From: an uncultured Lachnospiraceae bacterium
GTDB taxonomy: Bacteria; Bacillota; Clostridia; Lachnospirales; Lachnospiraceae
Reading direction: 5' to 3'
Length of the DNA: 21,056 nucleotides
Assembly (NCBI GenBank): GCA_902489925.1
Contig: CABUBX010000023.1
Span: forward strand, 1-21,056
Position 1 is the stretch's first letter; each line of letters starts with the position of its first letter. A program made the translations under genes and the position numbers. A model generated the notes under the pieces. The model was not told the origin of the DNA. It worked only from the letters and a program-made list of their open reading frames with translations, and did no database searches. This document shows, piece by piece, positions 14,415 to 21,056 of the stretch.

Positions 14415-15710
14415 ATGAAGAATACTAAAGGTAAATTAAGTGCTTTGCTTCCGATTGGCGTGTTTCTTGTAATCTTTTTAGGTATGGGCTGTATCAGTGG
14501 GGATTTTTACGGGATGCCGGCAATTGTAGGCTTTTTAATCGCCCTTATGGTTGCTTTTCTTCAGAACAGAAAAGTATCTTTTAATGAAAAAATCAAGATT
14601 ATTGCGGGCGGTGTCGGTGACGACAACATTATTACAATGTGTCTTATTTTTCTTGCGGCGGGAGGATTTTCCGGTGCGGTATCCGCAGCCGGCGGTGTGG
14701 AAAGCACAGTCAATTTCAGCTTATCCATTTTGCCGTCTTCGATTGCGGTTGTCGGACTGATGCTTATCGGCTGCTTTATTTCCCTGTCGATGGGAACAAG
14801 TATGGGAACAATTGCGGCTCTGGCACCGATTGCTGTCGGAATCAGTGAAAAGACGGGGTATTCAATGGCTTTATGTATCGGTGCGGTTGTCAGCGGTGCT
14901 ATGTTCGGTGATAACCTGTCAATGATTTCCGATACGACGATTGCAGCTGTAAAGACACAGGGCTGTAAGATGAAGGACAAATTTAAGGCAAACTTTCTTA
15001 TCGTTTTGCCGGCAGCGATTCTTGCCCTTGTTTTATTCGGCGTCCTTTCAGGCGGTACATCATATCAGATAACAGATGACCTGCCATATGACATTGTAAA
15101 GATTATTCCTTACCTTGTCGTATTAATCGGCGCCTTGGTTGGTTTTAATGTATTTGCCGTATTAATCAGTGGTACAGTAGTTTCCCTGATTATCGGCGTG
15201 GCAACAGGCTCGATTCAGTGGCAGCAGATGTTTCAGGCGATGGCGCAGGGACCGGATGGCAGCGGCGGCATTATGGGAATGTATGACATTACGGTAATTT
15301 CAATCGTTGTTGCATGTATCGTCGCAATTGTAAAGCATAACGGCGGTATTGCTTATATTCTTGACTTTATCCATCAGAGAATTAAAGGCAAGAAGGGGGC
15401 TGAGTTTGGCATTGCCCTGCTGTCACTGCTTGTGGATATGGCAACGGCCAATAACACAGTAGCGATTGTCATTGCAGGACCGATTGCCAAGGAAATCAGT
15501 GATGAATATGACATTGAGCCGAAGCGTGCGGCTTCGCTGCTGGATATTTTTACAGCAGTCGGACAGGGCATGATTCCTTATGGCGCCCAGCTGCTTTTGG
15601 CAGCGGAGGCGACGGGGCTGACGCCGTTTAATATTATGCCGTATTTATTTTATCCGATGATTATGGCTGTCAGCGCACTTTGCTTTATTTTGTTTAAAAA
15701 GAATAAATAG
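14415..15710 (+). CDS. Na+/H+ antiporter, NhaC family
   Basis: A 431-residue membrane protein with about eleven hydrophobic segments. Family signatures are IIAGGVGDDNIITMCLIFL, SMGTSMGTIAALAPIA, SGAMFGDNLSMISDTTIAA with conserved Asp residues in the membrane, and a second-half repeat LLSLLVDMATANNTVAIVIAGPIAKEISDEY. It matches the NhaC/Na_H_antiporter group, which also includes amino acid and malate/lactate exchangers (for example MleN), so substrate is uncertain. GGGAG precedes the ATG by six bases. It is a single-gene unit with its own promoter, and its terminator lies inside the 3' end of the next, convergent gene. Confidence 0.88.
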   Translation: MKNTKGKLSALLPIGVFLVIFLGMGCISGDFYGMPAIVGFLIALMVAFLQNRKVSFNEKIKIIAGGVGDDNIITMCLIFLAAGGFSGAVSAAGGVESTVNFSLSILPSSIAVVGLMLIGCFISLSMGTSMGTIAALAPIAVGISEKTGYSMALCIGAVVSGAMFGDNLSMISDTTIAAVKTQGCKMKDKFKANFLIVLPAAILALVLFGVLSGGTSYQITDDLPYDIVKIIPYLVVLIGALVGFNVFAVLISGTVVSLIIGVATGSIQWQQMFQAMAQGPDGSGGIMGMYDITVISIVVACIVAIVKHNGGIAYILDFIHQRIKGKKGAEFGIALLSLLVDMATANNTVAIVIAGPIAKEISDEYDIEPKRAASLLDIFTAVGQGMIPYGAQLLLAAEATGLTPFNIMPYLFYPMIMAVSALCFILFKKNK

Positions 15711-15713
15711 TGT

Positions 15714-16460
15714 TTAGCTTAATACGTCAAACTTACACGGTGCAGTATGCTTTTTGTAGACATGCACCGTGTTTTTTGTGTCGCAGGTTGCCAAAAAGAC
15801 GTCCCGTATATCGGAAATTCCATGAGCTTTCAGCTGATTTTTAAGCCAGCGCTCGTCATGACCGGTGTGTTTAAGATTTTTTGTCATAATATTGCCGTCA
15901 ATAACGATATTGGAAACAAGACAGTCCTGTGTGGGGGTAAATACAGCTTGAGCGGCCGGCAGTGTATCGTCGGCCTTTAATTTAAAATCTCCAAGATTTA
16001 TGGGGCGGGCTTCTGCTTTCGGTAGGAAGCTTATATGACCGTTGGCTTCAAGGATAGCCGTTTTAATGTCTGCCAAATCAAAATAGCCGCTGACACGGCA
16101 TTGAGCCATAAATTCATTTAAATCCAAATTTGCCCGTTTCATATTTTTGAAATAAAGTATGCCGTTGTCATAAAGCAGTACCGGTTTGCCGACAATAAGA
16201 CGTCTGGCACAGATTGAGGCGCAGGAAAGCTTCGAAAACAGGAGAGCGGCAGCGGCGTAAATAATCATGGCTGACAGCGGTTTGAAAAAATCATTTTCAA
16301 GAGAAGTTGCCATTTCGGCGGCGATTGAGCCAATAGTGATACCATTGACGTAGTCGAACATACTTAACTGGGACATTTGCCTGCAGCCGAGAATTTTAGT
16401 TAAAATGAAAAGTACAATAATTGAGCCGAGACTGACAGCGGCGATATGCAGTAATTCCAT
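15714..16460 (-). CDS. DUF421 (YetF-like) membrane protein
   Basis: A 248-residue protein with three N-terminal membrane helices (about 5-22, 36-52, 60-80) and a cytoplasmic YetF-type domain: RLIVGKPVLLYDNGILYFKNM, then LDLNEFMAQCRVSGYFDLADIKTAILEANGHISFLPKAE. RQMSQLSMFDYVNGITIGSIA is the DUF421 signature. I start it at 16460 because GGAGG (16467-16471) lies six bases upstream; the frame is open for 21 more codons but without a ribosome site. Function is unknown; relatives are linked to spore or envelope physiology in Bacilli. The last 20 or so codons overlap the terminator of the convergent NhaC gene. Confidence 0.9.
   Translation of the reverse strand: MELLHIAAVSLGSIIVLFILTKILGCRQMSQLSMFDYVNGITIGSIAAEMATSLENDFFKPLSAMIIYAAAALLFSKLSCASICARRLIVGKPVLLYDNGILYFKNMKRANLDLNEFMAQCRVSGYFDLADIKTAILEANGHISFLPKAEARPINLGDFKLKADDTLPAAQAVFTPTQDCLVSNIVIDGNIMTKNLKHTGHDERWLKNQLKAHGISDIRDVFLATCDTKNTVHVYKKHTAPCKFDVLS
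15735..15777 (+). terminator. Terminator of the NhaC gene inside the DUF421 3' end
   Basis: ACACGGTGCA (15735-15744) pairs perfectly with TGCACCGTGT (15763-15772), and a run of T follows (15772-15777). The loop is 18 bases. The stem lies within DUF421 coding sequence, where it encodes the region around NTVHVYKKHTA. Confidence 0.72.
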
Positions 16461-16601
16461 AAAAAACCTCCATAAGTTTATATAGATTTTAGTGTAGCCG
16501 CCATTGGCTTTTTTATACGGCATCGCAAATTTGATACGTTAATGTTTTGAAAATATAATAAATAATATTAGCAAAACTAATAGAAACAAGAATGTTTATC
16601 G

Positions 16602-16631
16602 TTGACACTTATTAAAATGAACGGCTATAAT
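16602..16631 (+). promoter_or_regulatory. Promoter of the NCS2 purine permease gene
   Basis: TTGACA (16602-16607) and TATAAT (16626-16631), both perfect, are spaced 18 bases apart. The leader of about 60 bases contains a small hairpin, GTATCC paired with GGATGC around GTTAAA, and no recognisable purine riboswitch. AAGGAGG (16684-16690) precedes the ATG. Confidence 0.85.
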
Positions 16632-16697
16632 AAAAGAACTGAGTTTTTAGACAGAAGTATCCGTTAAAGGATGCGATGATTTTAAGGAGGAAATGTT

Positions 16698-18077
16698 ATG
16701 AATCAGAAGCAAAGCTTTCTTGACAAGCTGTTCCATTTAAAAGAGCACAGCACAGACGTTAAGACAGAGCTGATTGCCGGTATCACAACCTTTATGGCTA
16801 TGGCCTATATTCTGGCAGTCAATCCGACAATTCTCGGAGATGCCGGTATGGATAAGGGCGCTGTATTTACAGCGACGGCAATTGCATCCTGTCTTGCAAC
16901 TTTATTAATGGCGGGGCTTGCAAACTATCCGTTTGCACTTGCACCGGGCATGGGGCTGAATGCGTTTTTTGCGTATACAGTCGTGCTTAAAATGGGTTAC
17001 TCATGGGAGGTTGCCTTAACAGCCGTATTCGTCGAGGGTCTTATTTTTATTGTTTTATCTTTGACAAATGTCCGCGAGGCCATTTTTAATGCCATACCGA
17101 TGAATCTGAAATATGCCGTATCCGGCGGTATCGGTCTTTTTATCGCACTTATCGGTCTTAAAAATGCGCAGGTTGTTATCGGTGACGATTCTACACTTTT
17201 GGCAATGTATTCATGGTCAAAGGAGACTTTTTCAACAACCGGCATTACCGTACTGCTGACAATTATCGGTATTATTATTACAGCAATGCTTGTCGTTAAA
17301 AATGTAAAGGGCAATATTCTTATCGGTATTTTAGTGACATGGATTCTCGGCATTATTTGTCAGCTTGCAGGAATTTATGTGCCAAATCCGGAGGCGGGGG
17401 CATTTAGTCTGCTTCCTGATTTTTCAAACGGCATTGCCGTGCCGAGTATTATGCCTGTATTCGGAAAACTTCAGTTTGAAGGTATCTTCTCACTGAATTT
17501 CCTTATTGTTGTATTTTCATTCTTATTTGTAGACTTATTTGATACACTGGGAACATTGATTGGCGTATCATCAAAGGCAAATATGCTTGATAAAGACGGG
17601 AAGCTGCCAAAGATTAAAGGGGCCCTTATGGCAGATGCGATTGGTACAACAGCGGGTGCTGTATGCGGTACTTCAACAGTGACAACCTTTGTTGAGAGCG
17701 CGGCAGGTGTGGCTGAAGGCGGACGTACAGGCCTTACATCAGTTGTCACAGCAATCCTTTTTGCGATTTCTTTATTGCTCTCCCCGATTTTCCTTGCGAT
17801 TCCGTCATTTGCAACAGCCCCGGCGCTTGTCGTTGTCGGTTTTCTGATGTTTACATCCATCACAAAGGTCGATTTCTCAAATCTTGCAGAAGCTATTCCG
17901 GCTTACCTTTGTGTTATAGGTATGCCGTTTATGTCAAGTATTTCAGAAGGTATCTGCTTTGGCGTCATATCTTATGCGGCATTAAATATTATTACAGGAC
18001 AGTTTAAGAAAAAGAGATTACATCCGCTGATGTATGTATTGGCTGTTGTATTTGTTTTGAAATATATATTCTTATAA
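16698..18077 (+). CDS. NCS2-family purine permease (AzgA/PbuG/PbuO-like)
   Basis: A 459-residue transporter likely to import guanine, hypoxanthine or adenine by proton symport. The AzgA-like subfamily is recognised by ELIAGITTFMAMAYILAVNP near the N-terminus, NYPFALAPGMGLNAFFAYTVV, FVDLFDTLGTLIGV, CGTSTVTTFVESAAGVAEGGRTGLTSVV and a late LVVVGFLMF. Length and the number of hydrophobic segments (about 13-14) are normal. It is a single-gene unit with consensus promoter and a downstream terminator. The exact purine preference cannot be read from sequence. Confidence 0.93.
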   Translation: MNQKQSFLDKLFHLKEHSTDVKTELIAGITTFMAMAYILAVNPTILGDAGMDKGAVFTATAIASCLATLLMAGLANYPFALAPGMGLNAFFAYTVVLKMGYSWEVALTAVFVEGLIFIVLSLTNVREAIFNAIPMNLKYAVSGGIGLFIALIGLKNAQVVIGDDSTLLAMYSWSKETFSTTGITVLLTIIGIIITAMLVVKNVKGNILIGILVTWILGIICQLAGIYVPNPEAGAFSLLPDFSNGIAVPSIMPVFGKLQFEGIFSLNFLIVVFSFLFVDLFDTLGTLIGVSSKANMLDKDGKLPKIKGALMADAIGTTAGAVCGTSTVTTFVESAAGVAEGGRTGLTSVVTAILFAISLLLSPIFLAIPSFATAPALVVVGFLMFTSITKVDFSNLAEAIPAYLCVIGMPFMSSISEGICFGVISYAALNIITGQFKKKRLHPLMYVLAVVFVLKYIFL

Positions 18078-18113
18078 AAATATGCGTGACCTGCGCATCG
18101 GTATTTATCGGAG

Positions 18114-18142
18114 ACCGGCAGACGAAAAGTCTGTCGGTTTTT
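18114..18142 (+). terminator. Terminator after the NCS2 permease
   Basis: ACCGGCAGAC (18114-18123) pairs with GTCTGTCGGT (18129-18138) around GAAAA, with one G-T pair, and TTTT follows. A shorter repeat ATGCG/CGCAT lies just upstream at 18082-18098. Confidence 0.82.
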
Positions 18143-18255
18143 GCATATGCGGATATATCTTATCCTGTGTTTTATGATAAAGGTAATTGCCATGTGAAAA
18201 AAAGAAAGTATATGTAAAATAAATTTTAATATAGTCTTAAATGAAACAGAATTTA

Positions 18256-18285
18256 TTGACAATAAAATAAAATTTAATGTATAAT
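18256..18285 (+). promoter_or_regulatory. Promoter of the citrate synthase gene
   Basis: Perfect TTGACA (18256-18261) and TATAAT (18280-18285) with an 18-base, very A/T-rich spacer, about 58 bases before the start codon. The surrounding AT-rich tract may act as an upstream element. Confidence 0.85.
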
Positions 18286-18342
18286 AAAAAAGTGATTTCA
18301 CAGTTTAATACGTTAAATTGAAATAAAGGGAGTGTGGTTAAA

Positions 18343-19707
18343 TTGGCAGAGAGAAATATATCAGAAATAACACCGGAGATTTTAAGGCTGTCGGCCTTAT
18401 GTCAGGAGAATAACGATATAGAAACTGAGCTTTATTCAAAGTATGAGGTTAAGAGAGGGCTTCGAGATGTCAACGGTAAAGGTGTACTTGCCGGCTTAAC
18501 GTACATTTCCGAGATACAGTCGTCAAAACTTGTGGACGGTAAGTCAGTGCCGTGCGAGGGGCAGCTTTTTTTCAGAGGCTACAGCATACGTGACCTTGTT
18601 CAGGGCTTTGTTTCGGCAGGCCGCCCGGGTTTTGAAGAAATTGCGTATTTACTTTTATTCGGGAAACTCCCAACCGCTCAGCAGCTGGATGATTTTTCAA
18701 AGCTTCTTGTTTCCTATAGAACGCTTCCGACAAACTTTGTCAGAGATGTCATTATGAAAGCACCGTCAAAGGATATGATGAACACCCTTTCAAGGAGTGT
18801 GCTCACCTTATATGCTTATGATGAAAATCCTGATGATGTGTCAATTCCGAATGTTTTGCGTCAGTGTATTATGCTCATCAGCGTTTTTCCGATGCTGGCG
18901 GTTTACAGCTATCAGGCCTACAATCATTACATATGCGGGGACAGCTTTTATATCCATAATCCTGCGCCGGAATTATCGACAGCCGAGAATATTTTGCGGA
19001 TGCTTCGTCCGGACAGAAAGTACACAAAGCTTGAGGCGTCTATTCTCGATATTGCCCTTGTGCTGCATATGGAACACGGCGGTGGTAACAACTCTACGTT
19101 TACAACTCATGTTGTGTCATCTTCAGGAACAGATACATATTCAACGGTTGCTGCGGCACTCGGCTCATTAAAGGGACCTAAGCACGGCGGCGCCAATATT
19201 AAGGTTGTCGAGATGTTTGACGATATGAAGCAGCATATTAAAGATTATGAGGATGAAGATGAAATCAGAGATTATCTGAATAAGCTTTTAGATAAACAGG
19301 CCTTTGACAGGCGGGGGCTGATTTATGGTATGGGTCACGCTGTTTATTCAATGTCGGACCCTCGTGCAGATATTTTCCGTTCATTTGTTAAGAGCCTTGC
19401 AGAAGAAAAGGGAAGACAGCAGGATTTCAAGCTGTATTCGATGGTTGAACGTCTTGCCCCTGAGGTGATTGGTGAACGCCGCCACATTTATAAAGGTGTC
19501 AGTGCCAATGTAGACTTCTACAGCGGCTTTGTTTACAGTATGCTTGATTTGCCGTTGAAGCTTTTCACACCGATGTTTGCCACAGCAAGAATTGTCGGCT
19601 GGAGTGCGCATCGCATCGAAGAATTAATCAATGTTGATAAAATTATCCGTCCGGCTTATCAGTGTGTGCTTGACAGAAGCACATATGTGCCGCTGGCGGA
19701 GAGATAA
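18343..19707 (+). CDS. Citrate synthase (GltA family)
   Basis: Condenses oxaloacetate and acetyl-CoA to citrate. I take the TTG at 18343 as start because GGGAG (18328-18332) is ten bases upstream; a GTG at 18334 adds three residues but is too close to that site. The 454-residue protein has a ~40-residue extension before KRGLRDVNGKGV. The catalytic triad is present: His281 in GPKHGGANIK, His332 in GMGHAVYSMSDPRA and Asp391 in NVDFYSGFVYSML. FFRGYSIRDL and HMEHGGGNNSTF are also typical. A 2-methylcitrate synthase is a possible alternative. No aconitase or isocitrate dehydrogenase gene is adjacent. It has its own promoter and terminator. Confidence 0.93.
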   Translation: MAERNISEITPEILRLSALCQENNDIETELYSKYEVKRGLRDVNGKGVLAGLTYISEIQSSKLVDGKSVPCEGQLFFRGYSIRDLVQGFVSAGRPGFEEIAYLLLFGKLPTAQQLDDFSKLLVSYRTLPTNFVRDVIMKAPSKDMMNTLSRSVLTLYAYDENPDDVSIPNVLRQCIMLISVFPMLAVYSYQAYNHYICGDSFYIHNPAPELSTAENILRMLRPDRKYTKLEASILDIALVLHMEHGGGNNSTFTTHVVSSSGTDTYSTVAAALGSLKGPKHGGANIKVVEMFDDMKQHIKDYEDEDEIRDYLNKLLDKQAFDRRGLIYGMGHAVYSMSDPRADIFRSFVKSLAEEKGRQQDFKLYSMVERLAPEVIGERRHIYKGVSANVDFYSGFVYSMLDLPLKLFTPMFATARIVGWSAHRIEELINVDKIIRPAYQCVLDRSTYVPLAER

Positions 19708-19730
19708 AAGAAGATAGATATGGTTAAAAT

Positions 19731-19757
19731 AACAGCGCGGCATTTGTCCGCGCTGTT
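19731..19757. terminator. Hairpin between citrate synthase and CYTH genes
   Basis: A perfect 10-bp stem pairs AACAGCGCGG (19731-19740) with CCGCGCTGTT (19748-19757) around a seven-base loop. The following TGTGTGT is a poor T-run on the + strand; on the minus strand ATTTTAACCA follows. It is probably the shared terminator of two convergent genes. Confidence 0.7.
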
Positions 19758-19785
19758 TGTGTGTAAGTATAAATGCTATCTGTGA

Positions 19786-20235
19786 TTAAAGCTTCATCTG
19801 TGACAGTGTGCTGTTATGATATTTTGAGGAGAAGGTCACATCTTCACCGAACCAGTCCGGCGGTGTAAAGTCGTTTGCCTCAGCCTCTGAATCAAATTCC
19901 ACCTCTGCAATGATTAATCCGTCAAAGCAGCCTTCAAAAATATCAAGCTCAATGGTTAAGCCATGTTCTATAGGAATAAGCCAGCGCTTTTTTGTAATAA
20001 TATTGCCGTCGGCTTTTTTAATCAGCTGTGCGTAGGCTTCTTTGTTTAAAGGAAGATTATATTCTTCACGGCTCATAAGACCGGCGCCTTTGTAGGTCAT
20101 GTAATAGCTGTCATCCTCACGGCGCACGCGGACAACAGGATTTGTGCATAAATAGCCCTGCTCAATCAGATGAAAACTGTAGGAAGATAAGTTTTCGGGC
20201 AGGGATTTAATAAGATACTTTCTTTCGATTTCCAT
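19786..20235 (-). CDS. CYTH-domain protein (triphosphate tunnel metalloenzyme family)
   Basis: A 149-residue single-domain CYTH protein. The ExExK signature is at the N-terminus (MEIERKYLI: Glu2, Glu4, Lys6), followed by alternating charged strands of the tunnel: VVRVRREDDSYYMTYKG, TKKRWLIPIEHGLTIELDIFEG and LIIAEVEFDSEAEANDF. Members hydrolyse inorganic triphosphate or thiamine triphosphate, or make cyclic AMP; short bacterial forms are usually tripolyphosphatases, but substrate is not established here. AAAGGA lies upstream of the ATG. It is a lone gene convergent with citrate synthase; no clear promoter is recognised upstream. Confidence 0.92.
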   Translation of the reverse strand: MEIERKYLIKSLPENLSSYSFHLIEQGYLCTNPVVRVRREDDSYYMTYKGAGLMSREEYNLPLNKEAYAQLIKKADGNIITKKRWLIPIEHGLTIELDIFEGCFDGLIIAEVEFDSEAEANDFTPPDWFGEDVTFSSKYHNSTLSQMKL

Positions 20236-20438
20236 AAAATATTCCTTTCTGAGTGGATGTTAATTTATACATTCAAACAAAAACATCGCATCTTTGTCAC
20301 TCGATGCAGGCTTTTTTAAAATGCTGTGTATTTTCATAGTATATCATAGAGGGGACAAACTATAAATAGGCGGAAGCCTTAAAAAAATTTTGGTTTGTCG
20401 ACACAACATATTTAAAACTTTATCATCTCTATTTCCTG
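20236..20438. other. Non-coding stretch upstream of the CYTH gene
   Basis: No plausible gene is seen. It holds the CYTH ribosome binding site and leader, a small inverted repeat CATCG (20284-20288)/CGATG (20302-20306), and AT-rich sequence with several TATA-like boxes on the minus strand, none with a convincing -35 partner. Confidence 0.5.
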
Positions 20439-20613
20439 CACGGTGGTAGCATATCATTTTTTGTGACACGCAGCGTCTTTCTATTCGAGCCGTGCGCTTA
20501 TTGTTGGCAGTCGCGCAAATGCTTCGCTAGAGCGCTTTGTGCCAACGCTAGCACAGCTCTCATCACGAAAACGCAAGCTATTGTCACTGCCAAATGATAT
20601 GTTGCCACCTGTG
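20439..20613 (+). repeat. Structured palindromic repeat, left copy
   Basis: A 175-base element bounded by its own inverted repeats: 20439-20459 pairs with 20592-20613 along about 21 base pairs, with two G-T pairs and one bulge. Inside, GTGACA (20463-20468) pairs with TGTCAC (20582-20587), and GTTGGCA (20503-20509) pairs with TGCCAAC (20540-20546). The core (20456-20590) is homologous to the reverse complement of 20786-20926, with best identity in TTTTTTGTGACACGCAGCG, TCGAGCCG, GCTAGC-CAGCTCTC and CGCAAGCTAT. There is no transposase nearby. It could be a structured RNA or a hairpin-type mobile repeat; I do not recognise the family. Confidence 0.75.
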
Positions 20614-20745
20614 CTGATATACAAAGACAGAAGTTTCAATATGCTATGCGACTGTCAGGTGAAATCAGACAGACGGCATTTATTGATATGAAGAAGCCCG
20701 CTTCGGAGAGTATGATATCTTTTGTCTTATACGTATAGAGGTCGC

Positions 20746-20961
20746 CTGTCTTTTGTAGTTTAGCGGCAGAGACTGACACAATTTTGCAGTGACGATAGCT
20801 TGCGCTTTCGCAGGGAGAGCTGCGCTAGCGACGGCACCGAGACAGTGTTTGAGCGAAGCGAGTTTTGGCGAATGCCGTCCATAGGCGCGCGGCTCGAGCA
20901 GAAAGGCGCTGCGTGTCACAAAAAATTCGTGACAGCCTCTGCTGCGTAAATACAAACACAG
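20746..20961 (-). repeat. Structured palindromic repeat, right copy (inverted)
   Basis: Second copy of the same element on the opposite strand. Nested pairings are CTGTCTTTTGTA (20746-20757) with TACAAACACAG (20951-20961), GCAGAG (20765-20770) with CTCTGC (20938-20943), GTGAC (20789-20793) with GTCAC (20915-20919), and GACGGCA (20830-20836) with TGCCGTC (20873-20879). The outer arms share little sequence with those of the left copy yet remain self-complementary. The core is six bases longer than in the left copy. The complement carries a 99-codon open frame (20680-20979) with AAGGAG just before its ATG; it looks repeat-derived, not a conserved protein. Confidence 0.75.
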
Positions 20962-21056
20962 ACCATAATTTTCCAACATATCTCCTTAGTTTTTGTTCAT
21001 ACTAGTATAATCCACGCAAATTAGAAGTCTGTTTCAAATTAGCTTTTTTATGCTAA

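Noticed and set aside
14561..14980. 139-codon minus-strand open frame opposite the NhaC gene
   Set aside because: It is antisense to conserved transporter motifs and is explained by their codon pattern.
16461..16523. 21-codon N-terminal extension of the DUF421 protein
   Set aside because: No ribosome site precedes the upstream ATG, whereas GGAGG is well placed for the ATG at 16460, where family similarity also begins.
16632..16697. Possible purine riboswitch before the NCS2 permease
   Set aside because: The leader is only about 60 bases and lacks the paired loops and conserved core of that class; only a six-base hairpin is present.
17471..17863. 130-codon minus-strand open frame opposite the NCS2 permease
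   Set aside because: It is antisense to the most conserved part of the permease, with no start signal or recognisable domain.
20680..20979. 99-codon minus-strand open frame with AAGGAG before its ATG
   Set aside because: Most of it lies in the right copy of the palindromic repeat, the composition shows no domain, and the ribosome site is only two bases from the ATG. I treat it as repeat-derived, not as a gene.

Overview
The window looks like chromosome of an anaerobic, low-to-mid GC Gram-positive (class Clostridia, most likely Lachnospiraceae). The evidence is strong AGGAGG-type ribosome binding sites, TTGACA/TATAAT promoters, an oxygen-independent cobalamin pathway (CbiB, CbiC, CbiP, CbiMNQO), and gene families typical of that group (YerC/TrpR-like, DUF1836, DUF421, AtoE, NhaC). 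The family placement is an inference from gene content, not a computed assignment.

Positions 1-10792 (+ strand) are one tightly packed cobalamin/metal operon that enters from the left. It begins with the 3' end of cbiB and a cobalamin riboswitch inside the operon. Then come the cobalt ECF transporter cbiM-cbiN-cbiQ-cbiO, cobD (threonine-phosphate decarboxylase), an exonuclease III gene overlapping cobD by 4 bases, cbiP, a cobO/btuR-type adenosyltransferase, cbiC, an HD-domain hydrolase and two different CobW/G3E GTPases. The first GTPase carries a histidine-rich metal-binding insert. The second has an unusual YcgQ/TIGR03943-like C-terminal domain. A strong bidirectional terminator closes the operon against the convergent gene atoE. 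Together these genes import cobalt, complete late steps of B12 assembly (methyl migration, adenosylation, amidation, aminopropanol arm) and probably manage metal delivery. Other pathway genes must lie outside the window.

Positions 10862-16460 hold small units. A short-chain fatty acid transporter (atoE, -) is divergent from an AraC-family regulator, which is followed by a YerC-like TrpR-fold regulator. A DUF1836 protein (-) is divergent from an NhaC-type Na+/H+ antiporter, with clear back-to-back promoters, and a DUF421 membrane protein (-) follows. Two terminators here lie inside the 3' ends of the opposing genes.

Positions 16600-20235 carry an NCS2 purine permease and a citrate synthase, each with its own consensus promoter and downstream hairpin, and then a CYTH-domain protein on the minus strand.

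The last ~800 bases (20236-21056) have no convincing gene. They contain the most unusual object in the window: two diverged copies of a roughly 175-215 bp nested-palindrome element in inverted orientation. Both the inner and outer stems differ in sequence between the copies yet stay self-complementary, so base pairing, not sequence, appears to be conserved. This points to a structured RNA or a hairpin-type mobile repeat, and I do not recognise it as a described family.
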